Positions 17,701 through 24,033 are shown, numbered from the stretch's first letter. The stretch is DNA of 35,680 bases from Myxococcales bacterium (GCA_023248635.1 JAHFED010000062.1:1-35680), one strand, 5' to 3'. The notes: a model not told the origin generated them from the letters alone. Program-made: numbers and translations.

Positions 17701-20668
17701 CGTCGTCGACAACTCGGGCTGGTTCGCCTTGCTCTTGGCCGACACGGCTATCGGCGGCGATGGCGCTCAGCTCGATGAGCGCAACGCCTTCACCTCGCTG
17801 ACGCTGGGACCGGCCTTCGTCTACGGACGCGGCGTCGCCTACGTGAAAGGGCGCTTCCACGGGCCCTACCTCTTCTCTGATTACGACCTCACGCTGCACA
17901 TCGACACGCGGCGTTGGGACGACGACGTCTTCTTCCGTGACGTCCTCGATCCGGATCGCTTCTTCCCAGCCTACGGCGACTCCTCTTTCGAGGTGCAGGA
18001 GGCGCGCAGCGGCATTCCTCTTTACCTCGAGCTCGCCGCCGACCATTCGGCTTTCAGCGTCGGCAGCATCCGCACCGACATGTCGAGCGGTGAGCTCTTT
18101 CGCTACCAGCGCTCCCGCACCGGGACACAGTTGCGTTTCGATCGCGGCTGGCTCGATCCAGTGGACGTCACCCAACGCGTCGTCGGCGAGAAGCCCGATC
18201 CCGCCAGCGATCCCTGGCGCACCCAAGGCACGACCTTCTTGGCCGGCGGCGGCGGAGAGAGGCACGCGCGCGTCGAGCTCGTCGGCACCGGCGGCAGCGT
18301 CTATTTCTTGCGCCACGAGCGCTTGATCGAGGGCAGTGAGCGCGTGGCCGTCATCGTCCGCGACGGCGTCACCGGGGCCGAGATCGCCCGTACGCCCAAG
18401 GTGCGGAATATTGACTACACAATACGCTACAATGAGGGTCGAATCCTCATGAAGGAGCCGGTCAGCGCCTTCGCCGACGCAGCCTTCATCACCAACCACA
18501 ACCTCGGTCAGGTGGCCAGCGGTCACCGCGTCTTTCTCGAGGTCGAATACGAGCACCAAGACGACAGAGCCTTTCAAGGGCTGGCCACTGGCGTCGACGT
18601 CAAACAGACCTTGGGGGGCCACGTCGAAGTCGGTGGCAGCTACGTCATCGAGGGCCGTGAGGGTGGCGAGATCGGCTACCAGCTGGGGGGCGTGCAAGCG
18701 AAGCTCTTCGTCGACGAAGGCACCTTCTTGCAGGCCCAGCTCCTCGGCAGTCAGAGCGTCGACGCTGGCAACTTCGTCTCCTTCGACGGCGGCCTGACCT
18801 ACAGCGCGCTGGGGCAGTCCCTCGACCAGAAGGACGTGCGCATCGGTGATCAGATCTTCCCCAAAGAGCGGTCCGGTGTCGGCTTCAAGCTCGATGGCCA
18901 GGCGCGCTTCGGCACCTACGTGGGGCGCAACGTCGACGACGGCATCGTCCGCGCTTATTTCCAGGCCCTGCAACCCGGCTTCTTCGGCGGCGGCGGCTCC
19001 ATCGTCGAACAGGGCCAAACCAAGTGGGGCAGCGACGTCGGCTGGAAGGTCAGTGACGACGACGAAATCCGCCTGCGTTACGACGGCGTCATCAGCGAGA
19101 TTCCTGAGCAGCAGCCTGTGACCCAATACCGCGTGCTCCACCGCGAGCTGGCCACGGGGCGCTACGGCCGTCGCTTGGTGCCAGGGCTCGTGGCGGCGGC
19201 CGAGCTCGGATACGGATTCCTCGGTGACAGCGGGTCCTTCTCCGACCGCCGTGATGCAGCGTCGGTCCCGCGCGATGTGAACACGGTGATCGCCGCGGTC
19301 GGCGTCGAGTGGCAGGTGCTCGAAGCCTTGATGCTCGGGCTCAAGCAAGAGTTCATCGTGCTCGGCGATCCCAACCAGATCGACGAGTGGAACGATCGTC
19401 TCGTCACCCACCTCACGGCCCGCTACGCCTTGACGGACTCCCTCTCCATCGACGGCGGCATCTCCGCGCGTTGGTCGGGAGAGAACCAGGTGCACGCCGG
19501 CATCGGCTATGCCCTCAACCCCAGCTCGCGCCTGTACGCCAGCGAGCGCTTCGGCGTCTTGCCAGCACCCGGCACAGGAACCATGGGTTTCTCGACGACG
19601 ACGGTGCTGGGGGCCGAGAGCGAGGTGGCCAAGGGCAGCAAGGCCTACGGCGAATACCAGCTGCAATCGGCCTTCGGCGCCGACCAGACCCGCGGCGTCG
19701 TCGGCCTCGCCAACCTCTGGGCCTTGCCTTTCGGCTTCACGCTTTCCCTCAACTACGAGCGCGTCACCACGCTTGGGGGCACGGTGCCCGTCACCGAAAA
19801 CGGCAACATCCCCCCCGCAGCCTTTACCGACGGCACGTTCTACGCAGCACCAGGAGCCAACGGCGGTGGATCGTTCTTGTTGGGTCAGGGTTCGCGCGAT
19901 GCCGCGTCGGCAGGGATCGAATGGCACCGTAACGACCTGTTCATGGCGTCGGAACGATTTGAATTGAGATATGATAATTTCGCCGAAGATCGCGGCGGCA
20001 ATGACACGCTCTGGATGCTGTCCTTGACCGCCGTCGCCCTCAAGCTCTCACCCGAGCTCTCCTTGCTCTCGCGCTACAACCTCGGCCTTGCGCAGGATCT
20101 CGCTACTGGTGTGCGCTCCGCCTACCTCGAAGAAGGCAGCGTGGGCGCCGCTTTCCGTCCCATCACGCACGAGTGGTTCTCGGCGCTGGCCAAGCTCTCG
20201 CGACGCGTCGACGTCCGCCCCCTGACGCTCGAAGGCGGGAGCGTCGACGACACCGCGATCCATGCCTTCTCCTTCGAACCTGTGGTCGAGCTCCCGTGGA
20301 AAGTGCAGCTGGTGGAGAAGCTCGCGTTCAAGCACATGAGCGTCGCCCTCGACGACGTCCCCAAGGCCGACGCGCTGACGATGTTGTGGATCAACCGCAT
20401 CAACTGGCACGCCCTCGGCACTGTGCGCACTCTGGGGGTCGATCCGCTGATCCCCGGCGAGATCGACCTCGGTGTCGAATACCGCGTGTTGGCGGGTCTT
20501 TCTTACGACGCCCTCGAACACGGCACGTTGCTCGAGGTGCAATACGCACCGGTGGACCAGTTCCGCGTCGGCGTCGGCTTCAACTTTACGCGCTTCAGTG
20601 ACAACGAGCTCGATCGCCCTGACATCGACCGGAGCGGCTTCTTCGTCCGGGCCGTCGGCTCGTACTGA
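5744..20668 (+). CDS. Giant (4,974 aa) DUF11-repeat / SdrD-B / OmpA / beta-barrel outer-membrane protein
   Basis: The protein starts with a signal peptide (MLPRVVLGVAAFVCSGAALA, likely cut after Ala20). Domains in order, residues approximate: N-terminal domain with three Cys pairs and a GGWALVVLWE motif (25-385); 17 DUF11 (TIGR01451-type) repeats of about 135 aa (390-2683); two carboxypeptidase-regulatory-like folds (2683-2886); DUF11 repeat 18 (2920-3066); SdrD-B-like domain (KVFCDADADGWQDPGERG, 3070-3166); OmpA-like domains (3400-3469 and 3715-3789); Ig-like domain (3909-3989); and a roughly 980-residue C-terminal beta-barrel. The barrel region begins with motifs known from large barrel proteins of this type (DPDRFFPAYGDSS near 4070, IDYTIRYNEGRILMKEP near 4223) and ends in the aromatic Tyr expected of a BAM substrate. 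I infer an outer-membrane-anchored surface stalk or adhesin. The ATG at 5702 would add 14 residues. Several short AT-rich, rare-codon patches interrupt the otherwise uniform GC-rich codon use. Confidence 0.92.
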   Translation: MLPRVVLGVAAFVCSGAALAVADGTPLTVVTRRSVFGSSIGVGNTLMEHDGRVNFAVRVEGSQATIPLSDVPGDASVVQAFLFWGGTFDPGGGVNLDRSADFTLPDGTLLNDLSVDTLRPGEPAPTTTNRCLQRNHQIGFEVVPMFSCRREVTGLLQNLGAGGSVGTYELSDVNLSPGDCQNDPGTCEAKFGGWALVVLWESPTEPVKRDLVLADGFFAVDEQGNSGGGFSPGISPEFNIDGLVVGGDESGELTFMAWEGDAQLGVPPQNLVGSPFRCNDGRCDDFVDVHSNTSALRVRLADATSRSGNVMNGSNNKAGGSHPGLDIDTFDIGRSGLNIIRTGDTRLLVRAGSGDGVADDGSGGSGELFLMGFTLVSVETFAPRFLNSGTRKDVLEPVAGPRETLNYILRIENDGSADATNTVVKDQLPASVIYVPGSTTNSCGVSSADVGGTSPLLAAAGLNLGTLSLGENCDIAFKVTVRDTVNEGDVVRNFFTVQAAGISPLSVGPATTVIENADIAQPTKSVSVVGGGEPAPGATLLYRFRVDNEGSRPAPDVSVSDDLPATLDSVTLVSAPAGSQTVISGNSVDVTNIDIAGASFAEVVVSARIVVGTPSGTVIVNQGEVDQPSLAAPLLTDDPAVNNTATDPTSVRVTAGIDLASSTKTATDLNGGRLVPGDIVEFRVVVDKRGLTPSVVTVDDDLPANVGGCAVQNPVPLGAAVSCQPGGANGTGRVTALTAFSGAGVATFIFRVTVDAAAPDGATITNTAVLTPLADPTLAVSRSSAPLVVFARSDLQIAKSVVDVNGGDVRPNDVLAYTLTLTNPGTVAATNVVVTDAVDANLTVENVLDGGANTGQDVRFTLASLDVGATATRRFEARVRAGVVDGTSIANLAQGDADDPQLLVNSNTVSVIVRASPVLSVQKTVADRSAAPFRPGDVVAYTITVSNSGDGVARDVVVRDLLEANFEAPILTGGGRIVAGAVIFDDTTVAALDSIAVGGSVVLGFDARLDPVIRNGTSIANQADTTTTSLPALTVLSDDPSTGAALDPTRFTVTSQAVIGLNKTVVDDNSGAVLPGETVTFTLALSASGDAPAEGVFIEDVLDPRLTFVSSADGGTLVVDRVRFPAFDLSPGAPRLLRFVARVESPLADGTTIDNQGTATSTTAASVLSDDPNTAAALDPTRLFITSRPVFDTTTKAVVDLAGDGVFSPSDRVRYTIIVTNTGSEAGVGVQVRDSVPAQLTNIAAVGGVVAGANVTFDVGALAVGAQRTLVIEADVVRPLGDNVVVSNQAIIGATGQPDVVSDDPANLVPDDPTLFTVTSEPLLVVRKTVVDANAAPAEPGDTLTWTITLRNDGGRDAGAVAVTDVVDANLVSVVPLDGGTLAGNTITWNLAGIPIDSATTLRFTSVIRTPLANGTVVTNQASATPAEAGIPGAPFLSDDPATGAALDATRVQVVSASDLSASTVETFGVDGAVIALAVPGATVEYRLVVGNSGRAVGENVVATVPFPGSFVVLDAGGGTVAGTTVTLGVGDVAPAATVERRVRVRLPTPLDDATLFDVQASLSGTGIATPFLSDDPSSATVGDPTRLEIESAPVLMLQKSVVDDDASTDGGAIEPGDTITYTLSLRNTGDALARDIVVADPLPDEAQHRSGGRLTAGSVVFDRNNDPRLAALAPGVDVVLAISARVDPATASGVVVGNQAGASATGAVSVLSDDPSTAAVPVDATLFTVTAVPRISITKNVNERVFAPGDTVAYSLTLVSSGTAPASGAFVDVVSPTFATVTPGPGLVFDVGSRELRATISSLAPGAAQDLSFTAVVGAAVPNGTTIANQASVSDPDLGLALSDDPSTLAANDATVVTVDANPNLSTSTKVAFDDDGGALLPGDRLRYVISVINTGAGVATDVRVTDLVNAAQVGIVDVDAGSSAGNVVVFDGATNPALAAIGRGGRVDLTFTVAVLTSVVDGTNIDNQASIVSPDIAGTVLSDDPDSAAVDDPTRITVRAPVLRLQKSVVDLAFVPGQEVRYSLTVENQGNVTASAVSLRDVIPSAVTSAALEGGVVVDGVATAVLGSLEAGASRTLVLSGVIDPVGVDGSVVENQAEVSAAEVGIALRSDDPSTAAVGDATRRLIDANETYTGSIELFDGDNGAPIIGFVRTGTRVRARVTVSNSGVQTGRAVVVEVPFSPLQFIADETTEGGLIDDDGDARWTASQLPALTTFAPGASVVVELEGRINAPLADGSTINVQAEVASVSSPTPTIIGPGVLRVRSRPDLSASTKEVEDLDGGLVEPGDLLRWRITVINDGGTEANDVVVEDAIPAGMRYLPNTTTMSGAAVSDAGLVPVQALALGDLSAGRSVVVEFETRVDLNAPRGVALSNQAVLRADGVGAARTDDPRTPLVLGDATAVVVGGGPLIVASKVAEPLVAQIDVPLTFVINVENAGTDAAGDVVVDDALPADVDFVAGSLIVDGLPRTDAADGDDAEIDGRTVRLRRERLEAGDGVALLFQVVPRSGAQVVSNQGRVGSSEGVVLTDGDLGVPGFQPTIVPVVGAPTLLFDENTLQLEDVDGGLLLPGDRVLLRASLRNRGLIDASAVEMAFPVPVGLVPAPELDPRFVLDNDVVRLDNQSLLVEAGEGLDFAFLFTVVDDALRGKVITATGSAEVRGGGLLATLDLGSDALTVGLLPGTASLSGSLFVENGSRDSALGDDDVRARGFTVQAFWRDDADPVLSVITDEQGRFRLTPVPAGNTRLVVLGPSGARFAELNLGALGDGEVRDQNVVLEPSGSVWVTGSGRPARGTRVVLFVDDGDEDLDNDARVDATLLGKGQQEQPVSSQGFFRFDAPPGSYRLGVIADDPLLTFPSSTVPVERERQTHPLGVQALAGDVSDLAIPDPEHPPPWVGRFRVGADGLGPTRNHVPLDPLQKQVTVTKTASRKRASIGEIVTYEVRIENKALQQFDVDSSGGVEIVDTLPAGFQLVDGSYQLARLELDARGQQQRTIVGDVKAKGGRTLRFGPFSLLPKGTYQLRYNVVVGPGTPPGQHENTAALRLAEGSVPISDVASAVVQVVADDTFDLGVVRAKVFCDADADGWQDPGERGAWGTRVYLDNGTYGDADPTGKLHFTGVQPGMHVAKIDERTLAGAITPTPRQSFYLSAGLPAQIAFPVQCAVDVVVAASEIEINESAYRPAEKPAPKLQIEGRLPQHVVVDGQVLSIPEVALDLSARGQEPVAPGPNLESDGGLELRPRVHSPATIAAWQIVIDDVTKGSAAPAGAPAEVGAGLKRGLANPASSPQPVYVFAGKGLPPERIVWAQRDEQGTPVTTEGHVYRAALTVGVEGGDRVTTPPAFFGVAVAAEGRAQETILLGAIDESAGPLFLKSGRPSARLLGFVGTKAAEASKLGEDRRIEVRVHLDEDPNLPTAQLSAQRADVIIKALVDAGAAAARLTPVGKGSDEPLFPNGSEKDRNKNRRVELVVPASRRVLPRLPAQFAPPTAVAVHVGEAAVPVGADGSWKTETQAASGAFVVDIALADGSHVRLARDAKAPQPAEQNDHSALAPSPVQVQPQTRSLVIDGAASSGLALLDVRVEARMSERAIVVSVPAAIAVRRTTVRVFEEKPGAPAFSDDDASIGAKLADIVVDGRVERVPLPSPLPKGTLRLRAIIEDEQGNTGISPDVRLVTGPQKSVPTSPVSLPDPDDGTGHPSTAAQTAITDLVAQLPVGSKLHIEVHTDDRGTRLEQLARTQQLADALRALAVAAGLPDDRVAALGRGGDKTLVPNSSQRNRKLNRRAELSVEAPPASTSDDAPALLIKVNGQEMVADAAGYAGNIAPLDNGELAFDVREPNGARASVRVRRGVGEVWQGSPEAFRATLAPPASVLAPGLGEAPVAVQTGELVAHNDGPPPPWWPKKSGVPAASLSVSVSTGAAGQLSTDLVPVRGTAATESRVSINGVDVAVDPLTGAFSSLVKLPVGSSVIVVEAKDALGNKARVKRDVVVDNSGWFALLLADTAIGGDGAQLDERNAFTSLTLGPAFVYGRGVAYVKGRFHGPYLFSDYDLTLHIDTRRWDDDVFFRDVLDPDRFFPAYGDSSFEVQEARSGIPLYLELAADHSAFSVGSIRTDMSSGELFRYQRSRTGTQLRFDRGWLDPVDVTQRVVGEKPDPASDPWRTQGTTFLAGGGGERHARVELVGTGGSVYFLRHERLIEGSERVAVIVRDGVTGAEIARTPKVRNIDYTIRYNEGRILMKEPVSAFADAAFITNHNLGQVASGHRVFLEVEYEHQDDRAFQGLATGVDVKQTLGGHVEVGGSYVIEGREGGEIGYQLGGVQAKLFVDEGTFLQAQLLGSQSVDAGNFVSFDGGLTYSALGQSLDQKDVRIGDQIFPKERSGVGFKLDGQARFGTYVGRNVDDGIVRAYFQALQPGFFGGGGSIVEQGQTKWGSDVGWKVSDDDEIRLRYDGVISEIPEQQPVTQYRVLHRELATGRYGRRLVPGLVAAAELGYGFLGDSGSFSDRRDAASVPRDVNTVIAAVGVEWQVLEALMLGLKQEFIVLGDPNQIDEWNDRLVTHLTARYALTDSLSIDGGISARWSGENQVHAGIGYALNPSSRLYASERFGVLPAPGTGTMGFSTTTVLGAESEVAKGSKAYGEYQLQSAFGADQTRGVVGLANLWALPFGFTLSLNYERVTTLGGTVPVTENGNIPPAAFTDGTFYAAPGANGGGSFLLGQGSRDAASAGIEWHRNDLFMASERFELRYDNFAEDRGGNDTLWMLSLTAVALKLSPELSLLSRYNLGLAQDLATGVRSAYLEEGSVGAAFRPITHEWFSALAKLSRRVDVRPLTLEGGSVDDTAIHAFSFEPVVELPWKVQLVEKLAFKHMSVALDDVPKADALTMLWINRINWHALGTVRTLGVDPLIPGEIDLGVEYRVLAGLSYDALEHGTLLEVQYAPVDQFRVGVGFNFTRFSDNELDRPDIDRSGFFVRAVGSY
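6915..13790 (+). repeat. Array of 17 DUF11 domains, ~400 bp each
   Basis: Each unit opens with a strand like LQKSVVD or VRKTVVD, continues with PGDxVxYTxxxxNxG, an Asp in (V)xDxLP or a similar motif, and closes with NQA/NQG and often an SDDPxTxxxxDPTR linker. First-strand positions lie near 6917, 7313, 7735, 8140, 8508, 8930, 9327, 9722, 10125, 10538, 10958, 11350, 11764, 12147, 12563, 12985 and 13399. That gives an even period of about 370-420 bp. The copies are diverged at DNA level, so this is an old array, unlike the younger ASH repeats next door. Repeats 9, 14 and 17 are a distinct subtype (see findings). Confidence 0.85.
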
Positions 20669-20701
20669 GCATCTCGGCCCAAGGGTTGGCGACGTCGACG
20701 T

Positions 20702-22105
20702 TCAGCCCGTCTTGTTGCCGACTCGGATGGCGTTCTTGTCGCGCACCGCACGCGCATGGCCCTCCTTGTTCACCTGGCGAGCGCGACCGAAGGCCACGGC
20801 GTCGTCGGGGACGGTGTCGGTGACCACCGATCCGGCCGCGATGTAGGCGTCTTTGCCGACGACGAGGGGGGCCACCAGGGTCGCGTTGCTGCCGACGAAG
20901 ACGCCGTCGCGGAGCACGGTCTTGTGCTTGCCGATGCCGTCGTAGTTGCAGGTGATGGTGCCGGCGCCGACGTTGACGCCAGCCCCGATGTCGGCGTCGC
21001 CGAGGTAGGCCAAGTGGTTGGCCTTGGAGCCCTTGCCGAGGCGGGTCTTTTTCAGCTCGACGAAGTTGCCGACGTGCGCGCCTTCGCCGACGTCGGCTTC
21101 GGGGCGCAAACGCGCGAAGGGTCCAACGATGGCCGAGGGGCCGACCACGGCACGATCGCACACGCAATAAGAGTGGATGACGACGTCGTCGCCCACCAGG
21201 GTGTCGGTGAGCACTGCGCCCTGACCAACGATCACGTTGCGGCCCAGGCGCGTCGACCCGCGCAGGGATACGCCGGCTTCGAGCACCACATCTTCGCCGC
21301 AGACGACGTCGGCCTCGACGCAAATCGAGGCGCGGTTGCGCAGAGTGACCCCGGCGAGCAGCAAGCGCCCTTGGATCTCGGCGCGTGCCCAATCCTCGGC
21401 ATCGGCGAGCTGTCTTCGATCGTTGATGCCCAAGGTGATGCCGTCGTCGACGTCGATGGAGGCCACCTCGTTGCCGCTCTCGGTGCACAATCGCACCAGA
21501 TCGGTGAGATAGAGTTCGCCGGCGGCGTTGTCGTTTTTGAGCTTCGGCAGCTGGGCGCGCAAGAAGGCGATGTCGAAAGCGTACACGCCCGGGTTCACCT
21601 CCTGCAGCTGGCGTTGGGCGTCGGAGGCGTCTTTCTCCTCGACGATTGCGCTCACCGCGCCAGCCGCGTCGCGAACGATGCGGCCATAGCCGCGAGGCTC
21701 GCTGAGCCGCGTGGTCCACAGCGCCATGGGAGCGGTGCCCCGCGCCTGCAGCAAGGCGCCGATGGCAACAGGCGTGATGCGCGGGGTGTCCCCGCAGACG
21801 ACGACGACGACGCCAGCCTCGGGGAGTGCGGGCAGTGCCATCAGCAAGGCGTGACCCGTGCCCCGCTGCTCGCTCTGGATGGCCGTGCGCACGCCGGTGT
21901 GGCGTCGGGTGAGCACCGCGCCTACCTCATCGGCGCCATGGCCCACGACGACGACGACGTCGCTGCAGCCCGCGGCCCGGACCGCGTCGACGCTCCACGA
22001 CACCAGGGGCTTGCCCGCGATCTCGTGCAGCACCTTGGGGCGGCGCGACTTCATGCGCGTTCCCTTGCCCGCAGCGAGGACGACGGCGACGACGGCTTGG
22101 TCCAT
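20702..22105 (-). CDS. glmU: Bifunctional GlmU: GlcNAc-1-phosphate uridyltransferase / GlcN-1-phosphate acetyltransferase
   Basis: This cytoplasmic enzyme makes UDP-GlcNAc for peptidoglycan and lipopolysaccharide. It acetylates glucosamine-1-phosphate and then transfers UMP from UTP. The 467-residue product is close to the 456 residues of E. coli GlmU. The N-terminal pyrophosphorylase signature LAAGKGTRMKS lies at residues 10-20, followed by RPKVLHE with Lys24. The C-terminal half is a left-handed hexapeptide beta-helix containing HVGNFVELKKTRLG, the acetyltransferase active-site segment GSKANHLAYLGDADIG with the catalytic His, and GAGTITCNYDG. ATG 22105 is chosen because the Rossmann strand begins directly after it; the frame is open further upstream to 22993 but that part is non-coding in character. 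The gene converges on the giant barrel gene with a 33-bp gap; no terminator hairpin is evident between them. Confidence 0.97.
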   Translation of the reverse strand: MDQAVVAVVLAAGKGTRMKSRRPKVLHEIAGKPLVSWSVDAVRAAGCSDVVVVVGHGADEVGAVLTRRHTGVRTAIQSEQRGTGHALLMALPALPEAGVVVVVCGDTPRITPVAIGALLQARGTAPMALWTTRLSEPRGYGRIVRDAAGAVSAIVEEKDASDAQRQLQEVNPGVYAFDIAFLRAQLPKLKNDNAAGELYLTDLVRLCTESGNEVASIDVDDGITLGINDRRQLADAEDWARAEIQGRLLLAGVTLRNRASICVEADVVCGEDVVLEAGVSLRGSTRLGRNVIVGQGAVLTDTLVGDDVVIHSYCVCDRAVVGPSAIVGPFARLRPEADVGEGAHVGNFVELKKTRLGKGSKANHLAYLGDADIGAGVNVGAGTITCNYDGIGKHKTVLRDGVFVGSNATLVAPLVVGKDAYIAAGSVVTDTVPDDAVAFGRARQVNKEGHARAVRDKNAIRVGNKTG

Positions 22106-22405
22106 GGGCCCTTGTACCCGAAGCGAAGGCGTCTCAGCGATCGCCTTGCGAGTCCACCGTCGGTCACTCCGATTAATCCCAGAGATCAGTTGAGTCTGCA
22201 TCTTCGGGAGCGGAGCGACCACGGATGGGGAGGGCCCCGTCGGCGACTTGCTCGACGACGGGAGGGGGCGCAGCCCAGGGATTAGTCGCAGCGCGGACGT
22301 CAAGATGGGCCGGAGGGTCGAAGCCCGCGGACCCCTCAAGAGCCGGCCGCGTCCGAAAAGGTCAAGAGTTTGACCCGGTTGTGAGTGGCGACATAAGCAG
22401 GATGG
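22106..22405. promoter_or_regulatory. Divergent intergenic region glmU / DUF4388 gene with a distant inverted repeat
   Basis: About 300 bp with no gene I can support. Both flanking genes start here, so both promoters should lie inside. An imperfect inverted repeat pairs 22166-22182 with 22276-22292 (core GATTAATCCC against GGGATTAGTC; three mismatches over about 16 bp), with arms roughly 95 bp apart. It could be two oppositely oriented binding sites for one regulator. AAGCAGGA just before ATG 22406 is a plausible Shine-Dalgarno. Confidence 0.4.
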
Positions 22406-24010
22406 ATGCCCTCCGTTTCCGGCGACGTCGACCTGATGCCCGTATCCGACGTGGCGCTCTGGATGGGCGGCCGGGCGATGTCGGGCACCTTGACCGTGCG
22501 TCGGCGGGGCGTGGAGTCGCGCTTCACCATCCGCAGCGGGTCTTGCACACGGGCTGCCTCCCTCGACCCGCGCGAATACCTCGGCCAGCACCTGATCAAC
22601 TTCGGCTACCTCGACGAGGAGCAGCTGCAGCGCGCCTTCGACACCCAACGAGAGACGCACGTCCCGCTGGGTCGCGTGTTGGTCATGGTCGAGGCCATCA
22701 CCACCGAGCAGCTGCAGAGGGTGCTGACCTTCAAGACGCGCGAGGGTCTGCTCGAGGCGCTGTGTTGGAAAGAGGGCCAGTGGAAGCTGACCAGCGAGGT
22801 CGATCCCGATCGCGAGCTCGACTGCGATCTCCCCGTCGACCTGCGCGAGGTGTCGGGTGAGGCCACCGCGCGCCAGCAGATGTGGACCGAGATCCGCCGG
22901 GTGTTCGCCACCGACGCCACCCGCGTCGACGTCTTGGTCGATCCCGCCACTGTCGAGAGCGCCTTTGACCGGCGGTTGCTGCTGCTCATGCACACGGGTG
23001 CATCCGTGGGCGAGGCGGCGCTCGAGCTGCGGGCCATGGATTTTCAGACCTACGCGCGCTTGTACGATCTGGCGTCCCGAAACCTCGTCCGCCCCAAACA
23101 GACCACCTCAGACGTGCGCCTCGCGCGGGCGCCGCCGAACCCCACGCTCTCACCGCTGGTGCCGCTGCCCGCCTCGGGGGGCGCGCTGCCGCCGCCGGCG
23201 CCGCCGCTGGTGCCGACGACGCCGCTGCTGCGCAGCGAGGCGCCCCCCGTGCCTGCTCTCCCCTCAGGCCATGCGGCGAGCTCCGAGACCGCGGCGCCGA
23301 CGGTCCTGACCCGTGTGCCGACGGCGTCGATGCTCGGTCTGGCTGCTGCCGATCCTGATCAGACCTTGCTGCACCCTCCCCGCGCCGCCAGCGCCCCATC
23401 CGCCCCTGGGCCGCCTGCCGCGCCCCGGCGTCCGACGCCGCCCAGCGCTTACTTCGGCGCCGGCAGCTACATGATGATGAAACCCGAAAACGAGGAGTCC
23501 GTCGACGTCGATGCAGCACCCGCCGTCCCGGCTGCGCCTGTGGCCCGCGCCGTTGCGCCCCCCAATGTGATGCCCCCGCTTCCGGTCGAGTCCCCCGTCG
23601 AGGTGCCCTTCATCATGCCCCTCGAGGCCACCGATCCCGAGCAGGCCCTGCGCCTTGCCTTGGCCGGACGGGATTGGTCCGAAGCCTTGCTGATGTCGCA
23701 GCGCATCCTCGAGCGCGATCCCCTGAACAGCGAAGCGATCGCCGCCTACCGGGTCGCCGAAGTGCAGCTGCGGCGCCGGGAAAAAGACAGCCCGCCTTCG
23801 GAGCCGAACTTCAACCGAGTACCGCTTCTGCGCGTACCCCGAGAGGAGATCGCGATGGGCCACCTGAGCTCGAAGGAGCGCTATGTGCTCTCCCGCGTGG
23901 ACTCCAAACGCACCCTCGGCCAGATCGCCGCCGTCAGCCCCATCCAACGCGCAGAGCTCGCGCGCATCGTCGACGCTTTCGTGCAGCGCGGCGTCCTCAC
24001 GCTCGTGTGA
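22406..24010 (+). CDS. DUF4388 (PATAN) domain protein with Pro/Ala-rich linker and TPR-like C-terminus
   Basis: The 534-residue protein opens with a DUF4388/PATAN domain (residues 1 to about 60, LMPVSDVALWMGGRAMSGTL). An effector-type helical region follows (LGQHLINFGYLDEEQLQRAF, up to about 225), as in many myxobacterial signalling proteins. Residues 235-390 are low-complexity Pro/Ala/Thr. A TPR-like helical pair (LALAGRDWSEALLMSQRIL) then precedes a small C-terminal winged-helix-like module (LSSKERYVLSRVDSKRTLGQ). The protein has no signal peptide or membrane segment and should be cytoplasmic. The family is widespread in Myxococcota, often near gliding, polarity or two-component genes, but the biochemical role is not established. 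The start is ATG 22406, preceded by AAGCAGGA. The stop lies 23 bp from the convergent lipid-kinase stop. Confidence 0.85.
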   Translation: MPSVSGDVDLMPVSDVALWMGGRAMSGTLTVRRRGVESRFTIRSGSCTRAASLDPREYLGQHLINFGYLDEEQLQRAFDTQRETHVPLGRVLVMVEAITTEQLQRVLTFKTREGLLEALCWKEGQWKLTSEVDPDRELDCDLPVDLREVSGEATARQQMWTEIRRVFATDATRVDVLVDPATVESAFDRRLLLLMHTGASVGEAALELRAMDFQTYARLYDLASRNLVRPKQTTSDVRLARAPPNPTLSPLVPLPASGGALPPPAPPLVPTTPLLRSEAPPVPALPSGHAASSETAAPTVLTRVPTASMLGLAAADPDQTLLHPPRAASAPSAPGPPAAPRRPTPPSAYFGAGSYMMMKPENEESVDVDAAPAVPAAPVARAVAPPNVMPPLPVESPVEVPFIMPLEATDPEQALRLALAGRDWSEALLMSQRILERDPLNSEAIAAYRVAEVQLRRREKDSPPSEPNFNRVPLLRVPREEIAMGHLSSKERYVLSRVDSKRTLGQIAAVSPIQRAELARIVDAFVQRGVLTLV

Positions 24011-24033
24011 CGCCGATCCGCAGCGATCAGGGA

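Noticed and set aside
18405-18450. TTGACT and TACAAT boxes inside the giant gene as an internal promoter
   Set aside because: The spacing is only 11 bp, too short for a sigma-70 promoter, and the bases encode the conserved IDYTIRYNEGRI motif.
16157-19927. A 1,256-codon open frame antisense to the giant barrel gene
   Set aside because: It lies wholly within a gene with clear domains and strong GC-ending codon bias, which leaves the mirrored frame free of stops. The translation is a shuffled mix of G, D, E, R, A and H with no domain.
22106-22993. N-terminal extension of GlmU in the open frame
   Set aside because: The enzyme family begins a few residues before LAAGKGTRMKS, the extension overlaps the 5' part of the DUF4388 gene, and its composition is not protein-like.
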